A stretch of DNA of 64,000 bases from Malikia spinosa. GTDB lineage: Bacteria; Pseudomonadota; Gammaproteobacteria; Burkholderiales; Burkholderiaceae_C. The notes under the pieces are model-generated. The model had not been told where the DNA came from, made no database searches, and saw only the letters and a list, made by a program, of their open reading frames with translations. This document shows positions 27,218 through 36,898 of this stretch, in pieces. The stretch is taken from assembly GCF_002980625.1 (NCBI RefSeq), contig NZ_PVLR01000003.1, positions 1 through 64,000 on the forward strand, read 5' to 3'. Numbering within the stretch: the stretch's first letter is position 1; the number at the start of each line of letters is the position of its first letter. Position numbers and translations under genes: made by a program.

Positions 27218-27264
27218 GCACTAGATGTAGTGCCGGAAATTATTTTCCTCACTACATCTAGTGT
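27218..27264. promoter_or_regulatory. Pair of NrdR boxes upstream of nrdJ
   Basis: Two 16-bp near-palindromes, GCACTAGATGTAGTGC (27218-27233) and TCACTACATCTAGTGT (27249-27264), start 31 bp apart. NrdR boxes (consensus ACACWATATATWGTGT) typically occur as such pairs spaced by three helical turns. The AT-rich stretch between them (GGAAATTATTTTCC on the plus strand) may hold the -10 region, so NrdR-ATP/dATP would block transcription. Confidence 0.85.
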
Positions 27265-27312
27265 TTGTGCTAGGGGCTGTGCGTTGCAGTTTCGTCCCCG
27301 GGGCGGCCCGCT

Positions 27313-29004
27313 TCAGATCACTGGCCAGGGATCGCAGGGCATGTCCGCCAGCCGGCCTGGCCGCTGCAGGGCCGTCAGCGCTTCGGCATCGGTGCGGTAA
27401 AGCGCCAGCTGGGGCGAGGCGCGCAGACAGTCCGCGCGCCGCAGCGCCTGTTCCACCGGCAGCTTGATGCCACTGATGTGCAGCCTGATGTGGCGCGTCT
27501 GCAACTGCCGCACCAGCTTGGCGAACAGCTCGACCCCGGTGGCATCGATCCGGTTGATCGGCTGGGCAAACAGGCAGACCTGTTCGGTCTCCGGGTGCCG
27601 GGCCAGGTACTCGATGATGGCGCGCTCGAAGTCGGCGGCACTGGCGAAATCCAGCGCTGCATCCATGCGCAGCGCGTAGGTGCGCGCGGCCAATGGCGGC
27701 AGTTTCCAGAGCAGGCGGTCGCGCAGGCTGCCGTCCGGGTGCTGTCCGACCTCGATGATGCGCGGGCGCAGGCGCTGGAACACGAACAAGCTCAGCGCCA
27801 TCAGCACGCCGGCCAGCACGCCCCAGTACAGTCGCGGCGCTGCCAGCAGGGTGACGGCAAAAGTCACGCCGGCGATCACCGCCTCGACGCGCGAGATGCG
27901 CCACAGGCGTGCGAACTCGCGCGGCTTGATCAGCCCCAGCACGGCGACCAGCACGATCGCGGCCAGCACCGCCTGCGGCACATGGCGCAGCACCGGCGTG
28001 AAGACCAGCAGCGCGCCGAACACGACCGCGACCGAGAACAGCGTGGCCCAGCCGGTGCGCGCGCCCGCATACAGGTTGAGCGCCGAGCGCGAGAACGACG
28101 AACTGGTCGGGAAAGCGCCACTGAATCCCGAGGCCAGCTTGCCCAGGCCCTGGCCGATCAGGTCCTGGTTCTGGTTCCAGCGTTTGCCTTGGCGCTCGTT
28201 GTCGACCTTGGCGCTGGAGGCAGTCTCGAGGAAGCTCGCCAGCGTGACGATCAGCGTCGGCAGCAGCAGCTGGGTCAGGGTGGACAGTTCGGGCAGCGCC
28301 GGCCAATACAGCGCCGGCAGGCCCTGTGGCAGCGCGCCCACCACCTGACCGCCACCGGCCTCGAAATCCAGTGCCCAGGACAGCGCCGCGCTGGCCAGCA
28401 CGATCAGCAGCACCGAGGGAAAGGCCGGCTTCCAGCGCCTGGCCAGCTGCAGCAGCGCCAGGCTGGCCAGGCCGAAGGCCAGCGAAGGCCAATGCAGGGC
28501 GGGCGCCTGCAGCCATTGGTCCCAGCTCAGCTGGATGCCCAGCAGATCGCGCAGCTGCGAGCCGATGATCAGCAGCGCGGCCGCCTGGGTGAAGGCCATC
28601 AGCACCGGCGCATTGACCAGGTTCAGCAGCCAGCCAAAGCGCATCAAGCCGAGCGCGACCTGCAACAGTCCCGACAGCAGGGCCAGCCAGACCGCCAGTT
28701 CGACCCAGCGCGCACTGCCGGGCTCGGCCAGGCCAGTGAGCGAGGCGCTGACCAGCAGGCAGCTCAGCGCGGTGGGCCCGACCGACAGCCGGACCGAACT
28801 GCTGAACAGCACTGCCAGCAGCGCCGGCAGCATCGAGGCATAGATGCCGGTCACCAGCGGCATGCCGGCCAGCGCCGCATAGGCCACGCCCTGCGGAATC
28901 ACCATCAGGCCGACGGCCAGCCCGGCCATGGCCTCGCTGCGCAGCAGCGCGGCGTCGGGCCTGGGCCAGGACAGGAAGGGGAGCCAGCGTTGCAGTCGCT
29001 TCAT
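27313..29004 (-). CDS. SulP-family anion/sulfate permease
   Basis: SulP proteins are secondary carriers for sulfate, bicarbonate or other anions. The 563-residue protein has the N-terminal membrane domain (about 20-400, with MAGLAVGLMVIPQGVAYAALAG and GIYASMLPALLAVLFSS) and a C-terminal cytoplasmic STAS domain (about 435-550). It starts 25 nt after the sulfatase gene, so both belong to one operon with the Bug receptor. This context favours sulfate as the cargo, perhaps export of sulfate released by the sulfatase, but the direction cannot be read from sequence. No strong ribosome binding site is seen. Confidence 0.9.
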   Translation of the reverse strand: MKRLQRWLPFLSWPRPDAALLRSEAMAGLAVGLMVIPQGVAYAALAGMPLVTGIYASMLPALLAVLFSSSVRLSVGPTALSCLLVSASLTGLAEPGSARWVELAVWLALLSGLLQVALGLMRFGWLLNLVNAPVLMAFTQAAALLIIGSQLRDLLGIQLSWDQWLQAPALHWPSLAFGLASLALLQLARRWKPAFPSVLLIVLASAALSWALDFEAGGGQVVGALPQGLPALYWPALPELSTLTQLLLPTLIVTLASFLETASSAKVDNERQGKRWNQNQDLIGQGLGKLASGFSGAFPTSSSFSRSALNLYAGARTGWATLFSVAVVFGALLVFTPVLRHVPQAVLAAIVLVAVLGLIKPREFARLWRISRVEAVIAGVTFAVTLLAAPRLYWGVLAGVLMALSLFVFQRLRPRIIEVGQHPDGSLRDRLLWKLPPLAARTYALRMDAALDFASAADFERAIIEYLARHPETEQVCLFAQPINRIDATGVELFAKLVRQLQTRHIRLHISGIKLPVEQALRRADCLRASPQLALYRTDAEALTALQRPGRLADMPCDPWPVI

Positions 29005-29029
29005 GGCCGTAGGTCGTCAGCTCGGTTCA

Positions 29030-30346
29030 TCAGCGTTGCGGCATGTCCTTGTAGGAATAACCCAGGCTGATGGTGGCATCGAGCGGGATCGGCGGCACCG
29101 AGTCGTTCCAGGCTTCCCAGCGCGCCCGCATCGCTGCCAGCCGTTCGGGCTCGCGCGGGCCCAGGTTGGCACGCTCGCGCTCGTCGGCCGGCAGGTTGAA
29201 CAGATAGTCGTTGCCGTCGACGCGCAGGTATTTCCAGTCGCCGTCGCGCAGCGCACGCTGGCCGCGGTGGTTCATGCGCCAATACAGCGGCCGTGCAAAC
29301 TCCTGCTGTTCGGCCTGCAGCACCGGCAGCAGCGAGACGCCGTCGAGCGGATAGTCCGGATCGGCCGCGACACCCGCGGCCGCCAGCATCGTGGCCGACC
29401 AGTCCATCGTCATGCAGGACTGGGTGCTGTTGCGTCCGGGTGCGATCACCGCCGGCCAGTGCGCGATCCATGGCACCCGGATGCCGCCCTCGGTCAGGTC
29501 CATCTTGCCGCCGACCAGCGGCCAGTTGTCGGAGAAACGCTCGCCGCCGTTGTCGCTGGTGAACACGAGCAGGGTGTTGTCGAGCTGACCATTGCGCCGC
29601 AGCGCCTCGACCAGCCAGCCTATGCCTTCGTCCATGTGGTGGATCATGCGGCGGTAGGTGTGGATGTTGCCGCCATGCAGGTGAAACAGGTTGTCCTTGA
29701 CCTCTTTGGACAGAGCTTCGTCGTCGCGTGTCTCCCAGGGCCAGTGCGGCGCCGTGTAGTGCAGGCTCAGCAGGAAGGGGGCATCCTGCTGCGCCATCCG
29801 GTCGACATAGTCGACCGCGCGCTGCGACAGCAGGTCGGTCAGGTAGCCTTCCTCGCTGTGCGCCTCCTCGCCAAAATACAGGTCATGTGTGCCGCTGCTG
29901 CTGCAATGGCTGAAGTAGTCGACCCCGCCCGACATCGGGCCGAAGAACTCCTCGTAGCCCGACTGGAGCGGGCCGAAGGCCGGCGGATAGCCCAAGTGCC
30001 ATTTGCCGATCAGCGCGGTGCGGTAGCCATTGTCCTTGAGCAGCGAGGGCAGGGTCGGAATCTCGGGCGGCAGGCCCAGCACCGTGCTGCCCTTGCTCTT
30101 GCTGTTGATCGGCTCGTCGGCGCCGCCGCGCAGGCGGTACTGCCAGCGCGCCGTGATCATGGCAAAGCGGGTCGGCGAGCAGACCGGCGAGTTGGAATAG
30201 CCCTGGGTGAACTTGAGCCCGTTGGCCGCCAATTGGTCGAGCACCGGCGACACCTGACCGAATTCGGCCTCGCGCCCGCCATAGCAGCCCAGGTCGGCAA
30301 AGCCGAGGTCGTCGGCAACGATGAAGATGAAGTTGGGTTTTTTCAT
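29030..30346 (-). CDS. Sulfatase, type I formylglycine family
   Basis: Type I sulfatases hydrolyse sulfate esters with a formylglycine made from a cysteine. The 438-residue protein starts MKKPNFIFIVADDLGFADLG, with metal ligands D12 and D13, and has the maturation motif C56-S-P-T-R60. It has no signal peptide, so it should act in the cytoplasm on an imported ester. AGGAG lies 8 nt before the ATG at 30346. It lies between a TTT receptor gene and a SulP permease gene with gaps of about 25 nt. The natural substrate is unknown; a formylglycine-generating enzyme is not in the window. Confidence 0.93.
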   Translation of the reverse strand: MKKPNFIFIVADDLGFADLGCYGGREAEFGQVSPVLDQLAANGLKFTQGYSNSPVCSPTRFAMITARWQYRLRGGADEPINSKSKGSTVLGLPPEIPTLPSLLKDNGYRTALIGKWHLGYPPAFGPLQSGYEEFFGPMSGGVDYFSHCSSSGTHDLYFGEEAHSEEGYLTDLLSQRAVDYVDRMAQQDAPFLLSLHYTAPHWPWETRDDEALSKEVKDNLFHLHGGNIHTYRRMIHHMDEGIGWLVEALRRNGQLDNTLLVFTSDNGGERFSDNWPLVGGKMDLTEGGIRVPWIAHWPAVIAPGRNSTQSCMTMDWSATMLAAAGVAADPDYPLDGVSLLPVLQAEQQEFARPLYWRMNHRGQRALRDGDWKYLRVDGNDYLFNLPADERERANLGPREPERLAAMRARWEAWNDSVPPIPLDATISLGYSYKDMPQR

Positions 30347-30372
30347 GTTGGAGCTCCTGCTGGCGCGCGGCC

Positions 30373-31344
30373 TCATTCCACCTTCATGCCAGTAGCGCGC
30401 ACCAGCTTGCCGTAGCGTTCCGAGGTCTCGGCCAGGCGCTTGCTGGCTTCGGCGCCGGTCTGGCCTTCAAGTGCCATGTCCAGGTTGGCCAGGCGGCTCT
30501 CGAACTCGGGCCGCTTGAGTGCTTCCAGGATGCCCGTCTGCAGTTTCTGCACCACGGCTTCCGGTGTTGCGCTCGGCACCAGCGCCAGATAGAGGATGTC
30601 CTGCTCCAGCTCCTTCATGCCGAGTTCGGCTACCGTCGGCAGTTCGGGTGCCAGCCTGGAGCGCTTGGAACTGGTCACCGCCAGGCCGGTGATCTTGCCG
30701 CTGCGCACGAACGGCAGCAGGCCGGACGTGGCCAGCACGCCGCCATCGACCTCGTTGGCCAGCACCGCCGTGACGGCCGGCGAGTTGCCCTTGTAGGGAA
30801 TATGGGTGATCTTGATCTGGGCCGCATCGGTCAGGCGTTCGGCCGCCAGGTGGCCCGGCGCTCCGTTGCCCGCCGAGCTCAGGGTCAGGCCCTTGGCCTT
30901 GCCGACAGCGATGAAGTCCTTCAGCGTCTTGATGCCGGTGGCCGGATTGACCGCCACCATCAGGCCCGAGGAGCTGATGATCACCACCGGCCTGAGCTCG
31001 CTGGCCTTGAACGGCATGGTCTTGCCGTAGATATGCGGGTTGACCGTGAAGGTGGTGTCGATGCTGAACAGCAGCGTGTGGCCGTCGGCCGGGCTCTTGA
31101 CCACCGCATCGGCGCCGAGATTGCCCGCCGCGCCAGGCTTGTTCTCGACGATCACGGCTTGCTTGAACTTCTCGGCCAGCACCTGCCCGATCGAGCGCGC
31201 CAGCACGTCAGAAGGACCGCCGGCGGCGAAGTTGTTGACGATCTTGATCGTCTTGCTCGGAAAACTGTCCTGGGCCATGGCCGGAGTCCAGGCGCAGCAG
31301 GCCGACAGGCACAGCGTCAGCAGGCGGAAGGTGGGGCGTTTCAT
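30373..31344 (-). CDS. Bug-family TTT solute receptor (TctC-like)
   Basis: A periplasmic receptor of 323 residues with a signal peptide (1-24, ending TPAMA) and the Bug fold: IVNNFAAGGPSDVLARSIGQ near 34, NKPGAAGNLGADAV near 70, and PYKGNSPAV near 182. These bind carboxylates and related anions and hand them to TctAB. The ATG at 31344 follows AGGAG; an open frame to 31410 is ignored. It is the first gene of Bug-sulfatase-sulP and diverges from a MarR gene. Burkholderiales have many orphan receptors, so pairing with the TctAB at 21-23 kb is plausible but unproven. Confidence 0.93.
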   Translation of the reverse strand: MKRPTFRLLTLCLSACCAWTPAMAQDSFPSKTIKIVNNFAAGGPSDVLARSIGQVLAEKFKQAVIVENKPGAAGNLGADAVVKSPADGHTLLFSIDTTFTVNPHIYGKTMPFKASELRPVVIISSSGLMVAVNPATGIKTLKDFIAVGKAKGLTLSSAGNGAPGHLAAERLTDAAQIKITHIPYKGNSPAVTAVLANEVDGGVLATSGLLPFVRSGKITGLAVTSSKRSRLAPELPTVAELGMKELEQDILYLALVPSATPEAVVQKLQTGILEALKRPEFESRLANLDMALEGQTGAEASKRLAETSERYGKLVRATGMKVE

Positions 31345-31388
31345 GATTTGTCTCCTGATGTTTTGACTTGGATCAAGCGCGTGCCCAG

Positions 31389-31418
31389 AATGTAGGGGTG
31401 TAACAATCACTTGTTCAA
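31389..31418 (-). promoter_or_regulatory. Promoter of the Bug-sulfatase-sulP operon with candidate MarR operator
   Basis: On the minus strand TTGAAC (31418-31413) and TACATT (31394-31389) are 18 bp apart, 45 bp before the Bug ATG. The dyad AACAA-TCAC-TTGTT (31402-31415) lies between and over the -35 box, a normal position for a repressor such as the divergent MarR. Confidence 0.5.
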
Positions 31419-31444
31419 ATCAACTGTTCTAGGAAAAAACCCTG

Positions 31445-31981
31445 ATGCCATCGACCGGATTGAGCGGGCTCGAGACGGTCAACGACCTGCTGCTCTATCG
31501 CCTGGGCCGCCTGGTTTCGACCGGCGGCAGTCTGGTGGTGCGGCTGTGCGAAGGCCAGTTCGGCATCACCCGGCGCGAATGGCGGCTGCTGGCGCAGCTC
31601 GCGCTCAAGCCCGGTCTGTCGCCGACCGAGCTCGCCAGCTTGTCCAGCCTCGACAAGGCGCGCACCTCGCGCGCCATCGGCGGACTGGTCGACAAGGGCC
31701 TGCTCGAGCGCCGCCCGCTGCCGCAGGACCGGCGCCAGGCCGAACTGGCCTTGACTGCCGCCGGCCAGGCGCTCTACGAGCAACTGATGCCCGAGGCGCG
31801 ACGCATCAACCGGGAACTGCTGGCGCCGCTGAGCGCAGCCGAGCTGGCGCAGCTCGACGGGCTGCTGACAAGACTGCAGGCCCATGCCAGCCTGGTGGTG
31901 CAGCACAACGACGACCAGTTGCCGCGTATCCAGCGTCACAAGGGCGGCAGTGGCCGCGTCAACCAGGGCGCTGGCCGCTAG
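31445..31981 (+). CDS. MarR-family transcriptional regulator
   Basis: A 178-residue regulator with the MarR winged helix-turn-helix at about 35-105 (REWRLLAQLALKPGLSPTEL, then SLDKARTSRAIGGLVDKGLL and the wing RRPLPQDRRQAEL). Such proteins usually repress a divergent catabolic or transport operon and let go when an aromatic or acidic ligand binds. The divergent operon is Bug-sulfatase-sulP, 100 nt away. AGGA lies about 9 nt before the ATG. The tail of about 25 residues is basic and longer than usual. Confidence 0.9.
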   Translation: MPSTGLSGLETVNDLLLYRLGRLVSTGGSLVVRLCEGQFGITRREWRLLAQLALKPGLSPTELASLSSLDKARTSRAIGGLVDKGLLERRPLPQDRRQAELALTAAGQALYEQLMPEARRINRELLAPLSAAELAQLDGLLTRLQAHASLVVQHNDDQLPRIQRHKGGSGRVNQGAGR

Positions 31982-31998
31982 CCGCTAGCGCCGGACGC

Positions 31999-32030
31999 AA
32001 AAAAACCCGCCGGGTTAGCCCAGGCGGGTT
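31999..32030 (-). terminator. Rho-independent terminator of groES-groEL
   Basis: AACCCGCC (32004-32011) pairs with GGCGGGTT (32023-32030) around an 11-nt loop. On the minus strand the stem is followed by a run of T residues (A-run 31999-32005 on plus), so it ends groEL transcription; it could also slow marR transcripts coming the other way. Confidence 0.8.
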
Positions 32031-32070
32031 GTTCTTGGCGACGGCCGCAGCTGCAGCCGTCAGGCAGGCA

Positions 32071-33720
<1,650 letters not shown>

Positions 33721-33813
33721 TCAGATTCCTTGAATACTTAAGCTTATAGAGACCTAGTCAGTTGAGGACAGAGCGACCGGGCGCTGCGCGCGTCGTTCGG
33801 TCTGTCCCGCAAA

Positions 33814-34101
33814 TCACTCCACTACTGCGAACAGGTCGTCTTCCTTCATGACCAGCAGCTCGTCGCCGTCGATCTTGACGGTCTGGCCGCTGTACTTGCC
33901 GAACAGGACGCGGTCGCCGACCTTGACGGTCAGGGCCTTGGTCTCGCCCTTGTCATTGGTCTTGCCCGGGCCGACGGCCAGCACTTCGCCCTGGTCGGGC
34001 TTCTCGGCGGCGTTGTCGGGGATGTAGATGCCCGATGCGGTCTTGGTTTCGTTTTCCAGGCGCTTGACGATCACGCGATCGGCGAGGGGACGCAGTTTCA
34101 T
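33814..34101 (-). CDS. groS: Co-chaperonin GroES
   Basis: GroES caps the GroEL ring. The 95-residue protein begins [20 protein letters not shown], contains the mobile loop region ([18 protein letters not shown]) and ends [13 protein letters not shown], a full-length member. GGAG lies 8-11 nt before the ATG at 34101; the frame is open upstream but has no reason to be translated. First gene of the groES-groEL operon. Confidence 0.98.
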   Translation of the reverse strand: MKLRPLADRVIVKRLENETKTASGIYIPDNAAEKPDQGEVLAVGPGKTNDKGETKALTVKVGDRVLFGKYSGQTVKIDGDELLVMKEDDLFAVVE

Positions 34102-34157
34102 GGGATTCACTCCGAATTCAAAGACACAGGGGTTGTCAGGGCTGGCCTCGGATGCTG

Positions 34158-34184
34158 TTAGCACTCGTTGCCATCGAGTGCTAA
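34158..34184 (-). promoter_or_regulatory. CIRCE operator (HrcA site) of groES-groEL
   Basis: TTAGCACTC (34158-34166), a 9-nt spacer, and GAGTGCTAA (34176-34184) form the exact consensus CIRCE dyad. The repressor HrcA binds it and is inactivated on heat shock. It covers the predicted transcript start, 57 bp before the groS ATG. Confidence 0.95.
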
Positions 34185-34212
34185 TCATAAGGGCTGGGCG
34201 CCGGGTTTTCAA
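34184..34212 (-). promoter_or_regulatory. groES promoter, sigma-70 with overlapping sigma-32-like -35
   Basis: On the minus strand TTGAAA (34212-34207) and TATGAT (34189-34184) are 17 bp apart, a strong sigma-70 match. The same stretch contains CTTGAA followed after 14 bp by CCCTTAT, close to the sigma-32 pattern. The -10 box touches CIRCE. Confidence 0.75.
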
Positions 34213-34320
34213 GTGTGGGGTCGAGTGCCGCTCAAACGTTCCGGCCCGAGGTCAGCCCTGGCGCTTGCCGGTGAGCCTCAGCTGATCTTGGCTGGGACAG
34301 TCACGGTGCTTATCGGTTTC

Positions 34321-34396
34321 GGGTAAACCCTTGGGACACTAGCGCGAAAAAGTGTCGTTTTTATGACACGGTCCGCCGCAAAACCAAGGGTAAACC
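34321..34396. promoter_or_regulatory. Repeated motifs upstream of the first porin gene
   Basis: GGGTAAACC occurs at 34321-34329 and 34388-34396; the inverted arms ACCCTTGG (34327-34334) and CCAAGGGT (34384-34391) are attached to them. Between lie GACACT (34335-34340), its inverse AGTGTC (34351-34356) and GACAC (34365-34369). The rest of the 34213-34508 gap shows no gene. The second porin has a related GGTTAACCC at 35605-35613. Confidence 0.35.
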
Positions 34397-34508
34397 TGGA
34401 TTTTTGGCCCGTTATCTGGTGAAATTGCTTTGCGTTTTCATTTCCTGTGATGAAAGTTTGCCAGACGCACCTCGATGCGTCCAACCCCTACCTCAAGAGG
34501 AATTCGAT

Positions 34509-35495
34509 ATGAAAAAGTCTCTGATCGCTCTGGCCGTGATGGCCGCCGCTGGTGCCGCTTCCGCTCAATCCTCCGTGCAGCTGTACGGTATCGCTGACGT
34601 CTGGTTCGGTTCCACCGAAACCGGCGTGGGCGCAGCCAAGCTCAAGCAAATCGGCCTGACCGACGGCGGCGTCGACGGCAGCCGTTTCGGCCTGATGGGT
34701 TCGGAAGACCTGGGTGGCGGTCTGAAGGCCATCTTCACTCTGGAGCAGGGTTTTGCTCTGGACACCGGTGTCGCAGCTTCTGGCTTCAACCGTGAAGCAT
34801 CGGTCGGTCTGGCTGGCAACTTCGGTACCGTCAAGCTCGGTAAGCAGTTCAACGCATTCGACGACGTGAGCGGCGCTGCTGCCACCGTGTTCGACGGCGC
34901 CCTGACCCCGATGAACAACGTGTTCGAGTCCGGTGCTTTCGCCACCAATGACGCCAACACCGTCAAGTACATCTCGCCTGCCTTCAGCGGCTTCTCCGGT
35001 TCCGCCAGCTACAGCTTCGGCGAAAACAAGACCGCTACCGTTGACGCAACCAACAGCTACTCGCTGGCTGGTCAGTACGCCAACGGCCCGTTCGCTGCTG
35101 GCCTCGGCTACGCAGTCAAGGACCTGGGCGCTGCTGGCGAAGACAAGGCTACCCGCCTGAACGGTTCGTACAACCTCGGCGTCGCCACGCTGAAGGCTTC
35201 CTACGGCCTGGTTGATTTCGCCAACAACAACGAAACCAACGAATACGAAATCGGCGTTGACTACCCGGTCGCTTCGAACCTGGTCCTGTCGGCTGGCTAC
35301 GCCTTCTCCAAGAAGGAAAATGGCGCTGGCGCCAAGCTGAGCGAGACCAACGGTTTCGGTCTGGCTGCTGCCTACCTGCTGTCCAAGCGCACCACCGCTT
35401 ACGCTGGCGCTACCCAAGCTACCACCGAGAACGCCGCTGGCGTGGACATCGGCAAGACCACCGTTTACGCGGTCGGCGTCAAGCACGCTTTCTGA
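34509..35495 (+). CDS. Outer-membrane porin, Gram-negative porin family (copy 1)
   Basis: A trimeric beta-barrel diffusion channel of the OmpC-like family of Burkholderiales. The 328-residue precursor has a 19-residue signal peptide (MKKSLIALAVMAAAGAASA) followed by QSSVQLYGIADVWFG, the usual first strand, and ends in a strand with terminal phenylalanine (VGVKHAF), the signal for BAM assembly. AGAGGA lies before the ATG at 34509. It is 45-50% alike by eye to the next porin, especially at both ends, so the two are tandem paralogues. It is closed by a perfect terminator. Confidence 0.95.
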   Translation: MKKSLIALAVMAAAGAASAQSSVQLYGIADVWFGSTETGVGAAKLKQIGLTDGGVDGSRFGLMGSEDLGGGLKAIFTLEQGFALDTGVAASGFNREASVGLAGNFGTVKLGKQFNAFDDVSGAAATVFDGALTPMNNVFESGAFATNDANTVKYISPAFSGFSGSASYSFGENKTATVDATNSYSLAGQYANGPFAAGLGYAVKDLGAAGEDKATRLNGSYNLGVATLKASYGLVDFANNNETNEYEIGVDYPVASNLVLSAGYAFSKKENGAGAKLSETNGFGLAAAYLLSKRTTAYAGATQATTENAAGVDIGKTTVYAVGVKHAF

Positions 35496-35531
35496 TCTTG
35501 CGGCGGGCTAGCCCGCTGTTGATCACAAGCC

Positions 35532-35563
35532 AAAAGCCAGTCGGTTTGCCGACTGGCTTTTTT
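35532..35563 (+). terminator. Rho-independent terminator after porin 1
   Basis: A perfect 13-bp stem (35532-35544 with 35549-35561) with loop TTTG and a T-run at 35558-35563, 37 nt after the porin stop. Confidence 0.92.
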
Positions 35564-35771
35564 CATGGGCGTGACCCGTCCTGCCCAGACTCCATCCGGC
35601 TTATGGTTAACCCTAGTTTGTTGTGTGCTTGCAACATTTTTCGGGTATGACGCCGCCCCAATCCTTGGTGGGGGCGGGGCTCTCTGCTTTAATTCATTCA
35701 GCTTCTCTAGCTTGAAGTCAGGCGCGGCAGGATGCCGTGATCGAAGTAAATCAATTTTTGGAGATAACCCC

Positions 35772-36773
35772 ATGAAAAAGAATCTGATCGTTCTGGCCCT
35801 GCTGGCCGCTGCTGGTGCCGCTTCCGCTCAATCCTCCGTGACCCTGTACGGTCGCGTTGACGCTGGCGTCGGCAGCTTCAAGGACAGCATCGGTGGTGAC
35901 GGCGTTACCCGCACCAAGCTGCAATCCAACATCCTGAACAACAGCCTGTGGGGCTTCAAGGGCACCGAAGACCTGGGCAATGGCCTGAAGGCCAACTTCG
36001 TGCTGGAAGCTGGCATGAACATGGATGACGGCACCGCCTCGGTGGCTGGCCAGACCTTCAACCGCAAGGCCACCGTCGGCCTGTCGGGCAACTTCGGTAC
36101 CGTTGAACTGGGCCGCAACTACACCGCCTACGACTCGCTGCGCGGCGCGACCAACAACACGGCTGATACCAACATGGCTGTGACCGGCGACGTCTGGGCA
36201 GTTGGCGGCGACTACGCCAACCGCACCAACAACTCGGTCCGCTTCGACAGCAACACCTACAGCGGCTTCAGCGGTGCTGTTGCCTACGCTTTCGGCGAGA
36301 ACAAGGACCTGAACGGCACCACCTACACCCCGGGCCGTGACTCCACCGACACCCTGTCGCTGCACGTGAAGTACGCCAACGGCCCGGTGCTGGTCGGCTA
36401 CGCTCACCAGGCTCTGCAAGCTGCCACCGGCACCGACACCAAGTACAACTTGGTGGCTGGTACCTACGACTTCGGCGTTGCCAAGCTGTCGGCTGGCTAC
36501 AACAAGGCCGACCGTGCTGGCTCTGAAGATCAGGAATACCAAGTCGGCGTGTCGGCACCGTTCGGCGCCACCACCGTCTACTTCGGCTACGCCAACGGCA
36601 AGCAAGAAAACACCGCCGGTGTCACCCTCGAAGAGCGTTCGGGCTTCGACCTGGCTGCTACCTACGCCCTGTCCAAGCGCACCACCGCTTACGCTGGCTA
36701 CAAGTCGTACGAAGTCAAGAACTCCAGCAAGGAAGCTACCGCTTTCGGCGTTGGCGTCCGTCACGTCTTCTGA
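35772..36773 (+). CDS. Outer-membrane porin, Gram-negative porin family (copy 2)
   Basis: A second porin of 333 residues, with signal peptide MKKNLIVLALLAAAGAASA, first strand QSSVTLYGRVDAGVG, and the terminal strand GVGVRHVF. The segment KRTTAYAGY near the C-terminus is shared with copy 1. The middle, which forms the channel loops, differs more, so selectivity may differ. The 5' leader (35564-35771) is about 200 nt and holds a GC-rich hairpin around 35648-35677 and a GGTTAACCC motif. Separate terminators mean the two porins are expressed from their own promoters. Confidence 0.95.
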   Translation: MKKNLIVLALLAAAGAASAQSSVTLYGRVDAGVGSFKDSIGGDGVTRTKLQSNILNNSLWGFKGTEDLGNGLKANFVLEAGMNMDDGTASVAGQTFNRKATVGLSGNFGTVELGRNYTAYDSLRGATNNTADTNMAVTGDVWAVGGDYANRTNNSVRFDSNTYSGFSGAVAYAFGENKDLNGTTYTPGRDSTDTLSLHVKYANGPVLVGYAHQALQAATGTDTKYNLVAGTYDFGVAKLSAGYNKADRAGSEDQEYQVGVSAPFGATTVYFGYANGKQENTAGVTLEERSGFDLAATYALSKRTTAYAGYKSYEVKNSSKEATAFGVGVRHVF

Positions 36774-36812
36774 TTTCCCGCTGGCGTGAGCCAGCTGGTC
36801 TGAAGAAACCCA

Positions 36813-36842
36813 AAAGCCTGACTGCGCAAGCTGTCAGGCTTT
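36813..36842. terminator. Bidirectional terminator between porin 2 and fic
   Basis: AAAGCCTGAC (36813-36822) pairs with GTCAGGCTTT (36833-36842) around a 10-nt loop. Short T-runs lie on both strands (TTT on plus, TTTT on minus), so it can serve both convergent genes. Confidence 0.65.
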
Positions 36843-36898
36843 GTTCGTATTGGCGCCCGACAGGTAGAGCAGCCCCAGATTGGTACGGCTGGTGCTGC

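Noticed and set aside
27060..27312. Cobalamin riboswitch before nrdJ
   Set aside because: I looked for the B12-box and the usual stems and saw only the NrdR boxes; the leader is short.
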